This document shows positions 1-6,437 of a stretch of DNA of 6,599 nucleotides, piece after piece. Below the pieces are notes generated by a model that saw only the letters and a list, made by a program, of their open reading frames with translations, ran no database searches and had not been told where the DNA came from. Made by a program: the position numbers and the translations under genes. Source of the DNA: Arthrobacter sp. (GTDB taxonomy: Bacteria > Actinomycetota > Actinomycetes > Actinomycetales > Micrococcaceae); assembly GCA_030146405.1 (NCBI GenBank), contig JASLBS010000142.1, positions 1 through 6,599 on the forward strand, read 5' to 3'. The number at the start of each line of letters is the position of its first letter. The stretch's first letter is position 1.

Positions 1-203
1 GATCTTACGAGGTGGCTCAATTTTCTTGGTTCAACAAGCGCACAGGTTCAGCCGTGCTCGGTGGCGCTCGCATCGTGGGATCCGCCGTCGGCCTAACCCA
101 GCACCACGCGGCCTCGATCATCACCACCGACGATGGCGACGCGAACGCCACCTTCATGCGCAAAAGCTACGTGGGCACTATCAATGAATGGGACTACTGG
201 TAG
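1..203 (+). CDS. 3' end of an unidentified gene, truncated by window start
   Basis: An open frame (codons in phase with position 3) runs from the window edge to a TAG at 201-203, giving about 67 C-terminal residues. A GTG at 12-14 is in frame, but the purine-rich bases before it abut the codon and leave no room for a ribosome binding site, so I take it as an internal valine and the gene as starting upstream. Codon use is G/C-rich at third positions, as in the genes downstream, which supports real coding. The visible tail has a small-residue, glycine- and alanine-rich stretch (VLGGARIVGSAVGL), then an acidic patch (TTDDGD), and ends in the aromatic sequence NEWDYW. I recognise no domain. It lies on the same strand 59 bases ahead of the BTAD-like gene, so it may belong to the same transfer operon. 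Coding status is fairly sure; function is unknown. Confidence 0.6.
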   Translation, partial: SYEVAQFSWFNKRTGSAVLGGARIVGSAVGLTQHHAASIITTDDGDANATFMRKSYVGTINEWDYW

Positions 204-250
204 GCACCGTGCTGATTGCACGCCGAGCGCGCACCAAGTAACCGAGAACC

Positions 251-258
251 AAGGAGGA
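251..258 (+). promoter_or_regulatory. strong ribosome binding site for the BTAD-like gene
   Basis: AAGGAGGA is a near-perfect Shine-Dalgarno sequence that ends four bases before the ATG at 263. It fixes that start and is the strongest such site in the window. The 59-base gap containing it (204-262) shows no convincing -35/-10 pair and no hairpin followed by T residues, so the gene is probably transcribed from upstream. Confidence 0.75.
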
Positions 259-262
259 CACG

Positions 263-1978
263 ATGACCGACAACGAAAAGCACGTCAGCCGTGAGGAACA
301 GATCGCTAAATGGATCTCGACCGAAAATCTGAGAAAAAAGCGCCGGAAGAAAATCATCCCGTCCTCCACCGACTCGATCACGCACACCCCGGTCGGTGAC
401 CCCCTGGACGCGATGGCGAACATCGCCCGCTATCTCGGGGATCACCCGGAGCTGCCCCCCGTGGACATGGGACTTATCAAAGAGAACGAGATCAAACTGA
501 CTTTTGATGAGCCACAGGAACTCGATTACCCTTTCCAGTTCGAGTCCAACGAAGGCGGAAGTCACTGGACGATCACCCACAACGACGCCCTCACTCTGCG
601 CACCGGGAACACCTACGGATGGCAGACCGCGGCCCTCACCGCCATCGGCAATGATCCAAACGGAAACAAGATGCTGCTGAACACGAATCGGTTCCACCTC
701 CTGGGACTGGCAGGACTGGACCAGTTCATTTCAAGCATCATGGTCGGGCAAGTCATGGAGCAAGCCACCGAGCCCTGGACCGCCGAGCACCACATCTGGC
801 TCGTGGGATACCGGGAGATCGGCCCCAAGCTGGTGAACTTTCTGACGATGTACCACGACGAGTCCTACTTCCACCTGGTCGAGACCGTGGAGCAGATCAC
901 CGCCAACGACATCAAAGGCACCACGGCCACCCTGTATGTGAAGAACTCCAACGCCGCAACCCTGGAGGCGTACCGGCGAATCCGCGCCGACAACCCTGAT
1001 CGGGTGGGCATGCTCACCGATAGCGTGGTCACCGAGCAAGCCATGTTCATCAGCGAGAACGACGACGGAACAGGCGCAATCTGCAACGCCGCGCCCCACT
1101 CGATCCCGGTTTTTCCCAACATCATCGACGAAAACCACAAGCTGTATCTGGCGATGGAAATGTACTGGGACAAGCACCTCAAAGAGGCCGAGCAGGCCCG
1201 CCAAGCCGTGGAATCCCTCACGATGGCTGATTTCCTCCCCCCGACACCCGAGGAGGTACCGGCCGGTGCCGAGGAGCGCACCGGCTCCACCTCCATCAGC
1301 GTGGAAGAACTCGAAGCCCTCTGGAACGGCGGCACCGCTAAACGTGACACCCCGACCGAGATCGCACCGGTGCCGATTCAGGCACCGCCCGAGGTCATAC
1401 CCGCAGCGGCCCAGGCAGAGCCGATCCAAGCACCGGCCACACTCGCACCCGGGCCCGAGACGGTTCCGGCCCAGGCACCTCTGACGGTCCTGGGATCGCC
1501 CAGGCTGCATGGCGCGGACGGATCCCTCGTGGAAGGAAAGCCCGCCGAAGCCGTGGCCTTTCTCCATTTCAATGGACTCACGCGTAACGGTGTAGAAGTT
1601 TCCCAGGCATTGTGGCCGGAAAGCGAAAATGAGGGCCACACTGCACGCAACCGTCGATCCCGCACCACCAAGGCCATCAAGGAAGCACTCCCGGGAACCT
1701 TTCGCGTGGAAGAAGCCCGGTGGATCATCGACCCGCTGACCATCGATCTCGACCAGCTCACCGCCGCGCTCACCACCCCAGGGAACCCCGAAGACACCCT
1801 GCGGGCGTGCGAAACCATCGAGGCACCCCTGCAAGGGTGCGCGGCCTGGGCCGACGAGCCCCGGGCGCAGATCGTCAGCCAGCTCCGCGAGGTACTGGAG
1901 GGCGTCATGGAGCAGGCAATTGACAATGACCAGTTCGAGATCGCCAAGGCCGCGCGCCAAGCCATCAAGAAGCTCTAG
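263..1978 (+). CDS. BTAD/SARP-like winged-helix protein of the transfer operon
   Basis: This is a 571-residue protein with no membrane segment or signal peptide, so it is probably cytoplasmic. It starts with a very basic patch (RKKRRKK, residues 24-30). Residues about 45-215 have the pattern of the cytoplasmic half of actinobacterial LysM/BTAD proteins: a short helix ending in LPP (64-66), 'YPFQF', a W-T-I strand, then 'MLLNTNRFHLLGLAG' and 'PWTAEHHIWLVGY' (171-183). Residues 365-406 form a Pro/Ala-rich linker containing PIQAP twice. Residues 407-495 resemble an OmpR-type winged helix as in SARP regulators: 'VLGSPRLHG' opening, 'VSQALWPE', an Arg-rich recognition-helix candidate (ARNRRSRTTKAIKEAL) and a 'WIID' wing strand. 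Residues 494-571 resemble the first part of a BTAD (IDLDQL, CETIEAPLQG, WADEPR, then paired helices), but stop after about one repeat. No ATPase domain follows, unlike large SARPs. The family match is by pattern recognition only. Its role could be transcriptional regulation of transfer or a cytoplasmic component of the apparatus. The stop lies 17 bases before the tcpC-like gene. Confidence 0.8.
   Translation: MTDNEKHVSREEQIAKWISTENLRKKRRKKIIPSSTDSITHTPVGDPLDAMANIARYLGDHPELPPVDMGLIKENEIKLTFDEPQELDYPFQFESNEGGSHWTITHNDALTLRTGNTYGWQTAALTAIGNDPNGNKMLLNTNRFHLLGLAGLDQFISSIMVGQVMEQATEPWTAEHHIWLVGYREIGPKLVNFLTMYHDESYFHLVETVEQITANDIKGTTATLYVKNSNAATLEAYRRIRADNPDRVGMLTDSVVTEQAMFISENDDGTGAICNAAPHSIPVFPNIIDENHKLYLAMEMYWDKHLKEAEQARQAVESLTMADFLPPTPEEVPAGAEERTGSTSISVEELEALWNGGTAKRDTPTEIAPVPIQAPPEVIPAAAQAEPIQAPATLAPGPETVPAQAPLTVLGSPRLHGADGSLVEGKPAEAVAFLHFNGLTRNGVEVSQALWPESENEGHTARNRRSRTTKAIKEALPGTFRVEEARWIIDPLTIDLDQLTAALTTPGNPEDTLRACETIEAPLQGCAAWADEPRAQIVSQLREVLEGVMEQAIDNDQFEIAKAARQAIKKL
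1373..1488 (+). other. region encoding a Pro/Ala-rich flexible linker
   Basis: Codons 371-408 of the BTAD-like protein are dominated by Pro, Ala, Gln and Glu. The pentapeptide PIQAP occurs twice, encoded at 1373-1387 and 1421-1435, with a related PAQAP nearby. It separates the N-terminal region from the winged-helix part and is probably an unstructured tether. The encoding DNA is only loosely repetitive. Confidence 0.6.
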
Positions 1979-1984
1979 AGGACC

Positions 1985-1988
1985 AGGA
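1985..1988 (+). promoter_or_regulatory. ribosome binding site supporting the GTG start of the tcpC-like gene
   Basis: AGGA lies seven bases before the GTG at 1996, and another AGAGGA at 1977-1982 overlaps the preceding stop codon. The membrane segment of the product begins near residue 49 and there is no alternative ATG with a good site ahead of it, so GTG is the best start. Confidence 0.5.
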
Positions 1989-1995
1989 AAATCGC

Positions 1996-2970
1996 GTGAA
2001 ACTCACCAGAGCACAGAAGACCCCCGACCAGGGCACCGAATCTGTCTCATCCCCGAAGCAACCCAAGGGATCTAAGCGGCCGACGACAACCACCGGGAAC
2101 GGAACCGTCATACAGTCCTATGCCGGATCGGCCGGACGATGGGCCTTCTACGGCGTGGCCGTCCTAGTTTCGCTGGGTGCGCTGTGCGGATTCCTCGCGT
2201 TCACCCGTCCCGCCGCGCCGGTACAGCTCACCACCGACACCAGCGATACCGTCCCGCACCAGGAGGCTGGAGCGTTCGCCCAGGCGTACCTGGCCGCATG
2301 GCCGACAGCCACCACGAGCGATCACGACGAGCTGGACCGCTACACCCGCACCACTGGCACCGCGCTCACCGGCACGACGCCGACCGAGTACCGGGATCTC
2401 ACCGTCGTGAGCACTGAGGAATCCGCGAACCTGACCACCGTGATCGTCTCAGCATCACTCCAGACCACCACCGCCGATGAGGAAGCGGACAGCGACGACG
2501 CGACGACTTGGACCCCGTACTGGTACCAGATCGCCGTGCAGTCCAACGACGACGGCGAAATGGCACCGGTAGGACTCCCCGCCCCGATCTCTATGCCCGC
2601 GATCAGTTCAGCCCCACAGCTCGGCTACCCCAGCCGGGTAGCGAACCGGGAAGTGGAGACCACCGTGGCTGACTTCATGACCGCCTACCTGACCGGCACC
2701 GGGGACGTGACCCGGTACGTGTCCCCGCAGGCCACGATCAACGCGATCACCCCCGCCTACTGGACCACCGCCGCCGTACGGTCCCTAGCCTCCTCGGAAG
2801 AAGTGCCGGACCGTACACCTACGGCCGGGCAGAGCGCCCAGGTTCTCGTGGACGTGAACCTCACCCGCGAGCGCACCACGAAGCCCGCCCAGTATGTGCT
2901 GGATCTGACCGCGCGGGATGGGCGCTGGGAAATCTCCTCCCTCAATTCCGCCCCGACCCTCACCCGCTGA
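1996..2970 (+). CDS. TcpC-family (VirB8-like) conjugative transfer membrane protein
   Basis: This 324-residue protein has the plan of the TcpC family (Tn916 Orf13, ICEBs1 ConB, pCW3 TcpC). It has a basic, Thr/Pro-rich cytoplasmic N-terminus (1-48), one transmembrane helix at about 49-70 (WAFYGVAVLVSL...), and a long extracytoplasmic part. That part divides into two regions of about 100 residues. The first (about 88-200) opens with 'EAGAFAQAYLAAW' and the second (about 216-320) with 'VETTVADFMTAYLTG'; each then runs into strands, ending in 'YVLDLTARDGRWEISSL'. This repeat of helix plus curved sheet matches the tandem NTF2-like domains known for TcpC. In characterised systems TcpC is an essential structural part of the transfer channel and oligomerises in the membrane. 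The start is GTG. The gene lies between the BTAD-like gene and the small membrane protein, the place expected from the tcpC-D-E-F order. An acidic stretch (DEEADSDD, 161-168) probably forms a loop. Confidence 0.85.
   Translation: MKLTRAQKTPDQGTESVSSPKQPKGSKRPTTTTGNGTVIQSYAGSAGRWAFYGVAVLVSLGALCGFLAFTRPAAPVQLTTDTSDTVPHQEAGAFAQAYLAAWPTATTSDHDELDRYTRTTGTALTGTTPTEYRDLTVVSTEESANLTTVIVSASLQTTTADEEADSDDATTWTPYWYQIAVQSNDDGEMAPVGLPAPISMPAISSAPQLGYPSRVANREVETTVADFMTAYLTGTGDVTRYVSPQATINAITPAYWTTAAVRSLASSEEVPDRTPTAGQSAQVLVDVNLTRERTTKPAQYVLDLTARDGRWEISSLNSAPTLTR
2776..2816. repeat. perfect 9-bp inverted repeat inside the tcpC-like gene
   Basis: GTACGGTCC at 2776-2784 is the exact reverse complement of GGACCGTAC at 2808-2816, with 23 bases between the arms. 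It lies wholly inside the coding sequence near residues 261-274. There is no T run after it, so it is not an obvious terminator. It may be a chance pairing or a binding site. Confidence 0.45.
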
Positions 2971-3008
2971 AGCCACCCCACACCACTTACACCAAGGAGC
3001 ATCCTGAA

Positions 3009-3341
3009 ATGAACACCATCACCAGCACCGCGATCAACGCAGCATCTTCCCTCTCAGCCCAGGGCGGCGTCCTCAATTGGGTCGACGACAAGACAGCGCA
3101 GACCACCGCCGTCATCTCGGGCATCCTCGTCCTGGTTGGCCTGATCGTAGGTCTGCTTATCGCATGGCGCGGCAAGAACGTCGGATCGGTCATCATGGGC
3201 ATCCTCGTCGGCGGTCTTATCGCTGCCCTGCCCCTGCTTATCACCTTCTTCTCCGGTCTCGCCGTGGGAGAGACCGTGGGTATGGACACCGCACCCCAGA
3301 TGGTCGCCTACGCCCACGCCCTCGTCACCACCCAAGCCTGA
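3009..3341 (+). CDS. small two-helix membrane protein, TcpD/ConC position (possible VirB2-like subunit)
   Basis: This is a 110-residue integral membrane protein. A polar N-terminus of about 32 residues (Ser, Thr, Asn, Ala, with an amphipathic look) is followed by two hydrophobic helices at about 33-52 and 59-81, joined by a short basic turn (WRGKN, 53-57), then a tail of about 29 residues. By the positive-inside rule the turn faces the cytoplasm and both ends face out. That hairpin is the plan of VirB2/TrbC pilins, but there is no clear signal peptide and no sequence motif to prove it. By position, between tcpC-like and tcpE-like genes, it matches TcpD of pCW3 and ConC of ICEBs1, small membrane proteins of the same transfer systems. 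AAGGAG at 2994-2999, nine bases before the ATG, supports the start. Coding is well supported; the family assignment is by context. Confidence 0.75.
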   Translation: MNTITSTAINAASSLSAQGGVLNWVDDKTAQTTAVISGILVLVGLIVGLLIAWRGKNVGSVIMGILVGGLIAALPLLITFFSGLAVGETVGMDTAPQMVAYAHALVTTQA

Positions 3342-3362
3342 GCTGAGTCTGGAAGGCGCACC

Positions 3363-3893
3363 ATGAGCACTCAGAACCATGTCCAAACAGGACGGTTCTA
3401 CACCGCTGCGCGCAAGTTTCAGCAGCTCATCGGTGTGACCCCTGCCGGTGAGACGATTCCGGGCGGGCCTTACACGGTCACCCAGTTCATCGTCGGCATC
3501 GTGATTCTGGTGCTCGGCTTTCTCACCCGGCCCCTGTGGAGCCAGGGTGCACTGACTGATGTGCTGTTCATCGCGGTAGCAGCGGTCGGTGCGACCTACG
3601 CAGTGGGCCGCATGCCAAGGTCGCGCCGGTCGATCATCAACCTCATCAATTGCTGGATCACCCTCATGACCCGGCCGCGCACCGGTACCTACCGAGGACG
3701 GAAACTCCCGTCCTCGTACTCCACGGTCAAGCACCGCAAGGTACTCCCGACCCTCGTAGTACCGGCGCCAGGGAGCACCGTGGAGGACTCACACGAGGAG
3801 ACCACCGATATGCAGACGCCGCAGCGCGAACCCTCCACTTCCGGGCTGGATCGGCTGAACGCCCGTCTGACCACGGCCACCGAAAATCGCTAG
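3363..3893 (+). CDS. TcpE-family conjugal transfer membrane protein
   Basis: This 176-residue protein resembles TcpE (Tn916 Orf17, ICEBs1 ConD, pCW3 TcpE). The N-terminus carries the family's 'RFYTAARKFQQLIG' pattern (11-24), a soluble segment ending 'PGGPYTVTQF' (33-42), then two hydrophobic helices at about 40-58 and 64-82, a basic cluster (RMPRSRR, 83-89) and 'RKLPSSYSTVKHRK' (113-126). Known members are small membrane proteins needed for transfer and encoded directly before the VirB4 ATPase, as here. They are thought to help hold VirB4 at the membrane. The last roughly 45 residues are polar, acidic then basic, and probably disordered. GGAAGG at 3351-3356, six bases before the ATG, supports the start. 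The TAG stop (3891-3893) overlaps the ribosome binding site of the next gene, so the two genes are probably translationally coupled. Confidence 0.82.
   Translation: MSTQNHVQTGRFYTAARKFQQLIGVTPAGETIPGGPYTVTQFIVGIVILVLGFLTRPLWSQGALTDVLFIAVAAVGATYAVGRMPRSRRSIINLINCWITLMTRPRTGTYRGRKLPSSYSTVKHRKVLPTLVVPAPGSTVEDSHEETTDMQTPQREPSTSGLDRLNARLTTATENR
3690..3718. repeat. hairpin-forming inverted repeat inside the tcpE-like gene
   Basis: CGAGGACGG at 3693-3701 and CCGTCCTCG at 3708-3716 are perfect reverse complements separated by six bases (AAACTC). TAC at 3690-3692 and GTA at 3716-3718 could extend an eight-pair stem if one C is bulged. It is G+C-rich and should fold stably in the mRNA. It is not followed by T residues, so it is not a standard intrinsic terminator. 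It lies about 185 bases upstream of the virB4-like start. Confidence 0.55.
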
Positions 3894-3896
3894 GAG
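3892..3896 (+). promoter_or_regulatory. ribosome binding site of the virB4-like gene, overlapping the tcpE-like stop
   Basis: AGGAG lies six bases before the ATG at 3903 and shares bases with the TAG that ends the preceding gene. This arrangement fixes the start and suggests coupled translation of the TcpE-like protein and its likely partner ATPase. Confidence 0.65.
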
Positions 3897-3902
3897 CACC
3901 CG

Positions 3903-6437
3903 ATGGTAGACACCCTCCGTCAGCCGGTCCGATGGATGCGCGAGAACATTTTCGTCACCCGTGACGGGGTTGCCTACGGCATCTGGAAACTCGAAGGCCA
4001 GGCCTACGGACTGGGCACGTTCGCCCAAAAGGAATCCGTACGAGCCAAGCACCAGGACTTTTTCCAGGCCCTCACCGGTGAGGCAACGATCCTGGGACTG
4101 GTGACCACCAGCTCACCCGAGAGCGTCATGGGCAAAATGTTGCAGGACGTGGAAAGCCCGTCCGCACAGTGGATGGAAGAGTGCAGCCTGACCTACCAGG
4201 ATCTGGCCGAGAACCCGGCCGGGGAACGGCTCTACTTCCTGATCACGCCGCTGTCCTACAAGACCCCGAACGAGATGTGGGGAAGCTTCCGCCGCAGCTT
4301 TGATCTGACCGTGTCCGAGGCCGCACGCCTACCGATCCGTCCACCGAGCGAACGCACGTTCGCGACCTGGAAGACCCGGATGACGCAGGTCGAGCGAAGC
4401 ATCCCAGCCACGTTCCACTCCCAGCGCGTCGGGATCTCCGCGCTGCGCTGGATCAGCCACCACCTCGTCACCCGGGGCGTAGAGTCGAACCTGCCCTACG
4501 AGCCCAAGAGCGTGGCCGAGGCCGAGGACTGGATCAATCCATCGAGCGGTCTTGCGGACCCGCTGCTGGACGAGGGCGGCCTGAGTGATGTGCCCGAGGA
4601 CAAGATGCCGCAGATGAAACTGTTCAAGCGGCGGTTCCTGAAAGTCGAAGCGGCCGACAGCACCCCGAGCTATCAGCAGTTCTCCATCATGGGGCTTACC
4701 CCTCAGGCCGGCTTCATTTTCCCGGGTGCGGAGTTCGTGAACTTCGCCGCGTCCATCTCACACGACATCGACTTTTGCCTGCGTCTGGTGGTCACCGCTG
4801 GCGACAAGGTGAAATCGAAGAACCGGCGCGCTGAGTCCAATCTCAGGGACCAGTACCGGCAACGATCCGCCAATGACGGCTCCCTCTCCGGAGGCAACTC
4901 CGAGATCGACAAATCCGCCCGCGCCCTCCAGGAGTACGTCGAAGACCTCGGTGCTACCGACCGGGAGGTGGAGGTTGCCGCGTCCATCATCTTCTCGTCC
5001 TCGGCACCTACGGCTGAGACCGCGATGGATGAAATGCGCGACCTCCGGGATCTTTACATGTCCGACGAATGGACCCTCGACGTACCTCTGGGCGGGCAGC
5101 AGAAACTGTTCTGGGACTTCTGGCCCGGCACCACGATCTCCTCGGTCGCCAACGAGTTCGCACAAATCACCACCGGCCGTAACTTTTCGATGGGTGTGCC
5201 GCTGACCAATGACCTACTCGGCATGCCGCACGGCTTCCGCTTCGGCACCAACGTCACCACCGGGCGGTTCTCCCCGGTCCTGTTGAACCTCGCCGGACTG
5301 GCCGAGAACGATGTATCCGGGTCGATGGGATTCGTGGGCGAGCTGGGATCGGGCAAATCCGTCGCCATGAAGACTGTGGCGAGCCATAGCATCGACCGCA
5401 ACGCCCAGCTCATCGCCGTCGATCACTCCGACAACCAGGAGTGGCGGAACCTCGCCAAATCGCTGACCACCGCGAATGTCATCGACTTCATGCGCCCCGA
5501 CTGGTCCCTGGATCCCTTACGCATCTACACCCACCCCGCCCAGCGGGTGCGCGAAACCCTGAACCTGCTGACCATGATGCTCGGCGTCTCCGTGAAGGAT
5601 GACGAGGGCATCGTATTGAACGCGGAACTGAAAAAACTCCTGAATAACGACCTGGAGCTGCGGTCCCTGTCGCACCTGAGAAAGCACCTGGAATCCGACG
5701 CCGTAGATACTTCCGACCGTCAGGTAGCCCGGCGGATCGCACGCCTGATGGATGTGTTCTCCGACATCGATTTCGGCGAAACCTTCTTCAATCCGGATCT
5801 TCCCGCGATGGACTTTTCCGCCCAGGCGACCGTATTTTGCACACACGGGATGACCCTGCCGACCTCCGATGAGCTGAATAACGCCCAGGCTCGTAAAGAG
5901 CTGGACATCAACAAGACGATGGGCCGGGCGTCCTACGCCTATCTGGCGAGCGTGGGACGGAACATCATGTACGCCGACGATTCCCAGGAAACCCTCTTCA
6001 CGGCGGATGAGTGCCACCACATGACCGGCTCCCCCGAGGGTACGGCCACAATCAGCGAAGCGCTGAAAACCGGCCGTAAGCACAAGGGCGCAGTGCTACT
6101 TGGAACCCACTCGGCCCTGGAGCTCGGCCCGCCCGAGCTGCGCGGCCTCATCCCGCAGCGGGCAATCTTCCGCACCCGGGACGCCGAGCTCGCCAGCCGC
6201 AATCTCCAGTGGCTGGATCCGAGCTACGCCACCGCCGAATACGTGGATCTCATCACCAAGGATCTGTCCCCAATGGACTCCTCCGGCTCCGTTCCCTCCC
6301 ACCGGCGCGGTGAAGCTTTGTTCCGCGATCACCTCCGCCGCATCGGGAAGATCAAGGTGCTCATCCCCCGCGCCGAGAACCGCGCCCGCACCGTGCTCAC
6401 CAGCCCACCCCGCATCAAGATCGAGACAAAGGCATGA
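3903..6437 (+). CDS. VirB4-like conjugation ATPase (TcpF / ConE type)
   Basis: This 844-residue protein has the length and plan of Gram-positive VirB4 ATPases (Tn916 Orf16, ICEBs1 ConE, pCW3 TcpF). Residues 1 to about 440 form the family's variable N-terminal region, beginning with 'NIFVTRDGVAYGIWKL', in which VirB4 proteins contact membrane partners. The C-terminal RecA-like motor follows: 'PHGFRFGTNVTTGRFSPVLLN', then a Walker A motif GELGSGKS (479-486), 'QLIAVDHSDNQEW' just after it, and a Walker B 'TLFTADE' with D702 and E703 as metal-binding and catalytic candidates. 'HKGAVLLGTHS' (728-737) follows at the position of motif III, and 'RAIFRTRDAE' near the C-terminus. It should hydrolyse ATP at the cytoplasmic face of the membrane to drive assembly of the transfer channel or DNA movement through it. 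All key nucleotide-binding residues are intact. The stop overlaps the next start by four bases (ATGA). One rare TTA leucine codon lies at 5517-5519. The family call is confident. Confidence 0.93.
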   Translation: MVDTLRQPVRWMRENIFVTRDGVAYGIWKLEGQAYGLGTFAQKESVRAKHQDFFQALTGEATILGLVTTSSPESVMGKMLQDVESPSAQWMEECSLTYQDLAENPAGERLYFLITPLSYKTPNEMWGSFRRSFDLTVSEAARLPIRPPSERTFATWKTRMTQVERSIPATFHSQRVGISALRWISHHLVTRGVESNLPYEPKSVAEAEDWINPSSGLADPLLDEGGLSDVPEDKMPQMKLFKRRFLKVEAADSTPSYQQFSIMGLTPQAGFIFPGAEFVNFAASISHDIDFCLRLVVTAGDKVKSKNRRAESNLRDQYRQRSANDGSLSGGNSEIDKSARALQEYVEDLGATDREVEVAASIIFSSSAPTAETAMDEMRDLRDLYMSDEWTLDVPLGGQQKLFWDFWPGTTISSVANEFAQITTGRNFSMGVPLTNDLLGMPHGFRFGTNVTTGRFSPVLLNLAGLAENDVSGSMGFVGELGSGKSVAMKTVASHSIDRNAQLIAVDHSDNQEWRNLAKSLTTANVIDFMRPDWSLDPLRIYTHPAQRVRETLNLLTMMLGVSVKDDEGIVLNAELKKLLNNDLELRSLSHLRKHLESDAVDTSDRQVARRIARLMDVFSDIDFGETFFNPDLPAMDFSAQATVFCTHGMTLPTSDELNNAQARKELDINKTMGRASYAYLASVGRNIMYADDSQETLFTADECHHMTGSPEGTATISEALKTGRKHKGAVLLGTHSALELGPPELRGLIPQRAIFRTRDAELASRNLQWLDPSYATAEYVDLITKDLSPMDSSGSVPSHRRGEALFRDHLRRIGKIKVLIPRAENRARTVLTSPPRIKIETKA

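Noticed and set aside
188..241. A 17-codon frame from ATG 188 to TAA 239-241 encoding MGLLVGTVLIARRARTK, which looks like the end of a membrane helix with a basic tail and overlaps the upstream gene's stop.
   Set aside because: It has no ribosome binding site, the hydrophobic part is too short for a full membrane span, the same frame is closed by a TGA at 185-187, and I see no slippery sequence for a frameshift from the upstream gene.
216..244. TTGCAC as a possible -35 box ahead of the BTAD-like gene.
   Set aside because: At 16-18 bases spacing there is no acceptable -10 hexamer (only sequences such as TAACCG).
1823..1840. GCACCC / GGGTGC inverted repeat with six-base loop in the BTAD-like gene.
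   Set aside because: A six-bp stem is common by chance in G+C-rich coding DNA and no T run follows.
731..1960. A 409-codon open frame on the - strand opposite the BTAD-like gene.
   Set aside because: Long antisense frames are expected opposite G+C-rich coding DNA; its protein is of odd composition with no recognisable domain, while the + strand gene has a strong ribosome binding site and domain patterns.
3054..3734. A 226-codon - strand frame opposite the small membrane protein and the tcpE-like gene.
   Set aside because: It is a shadow of the + strand genes, rich in Asp, His, Gly and Arg as expected for antisense of such DNA, and it has no supporting start signal.
5517..5519. A TTA leucine codon in the virB4-like gene, which in Streptomyces would imply bldA-dependent translation.
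   Set aside because: Nothing ties the host to Streptomyces, and a single rare codon in an 844-codon gene is weak evidence.
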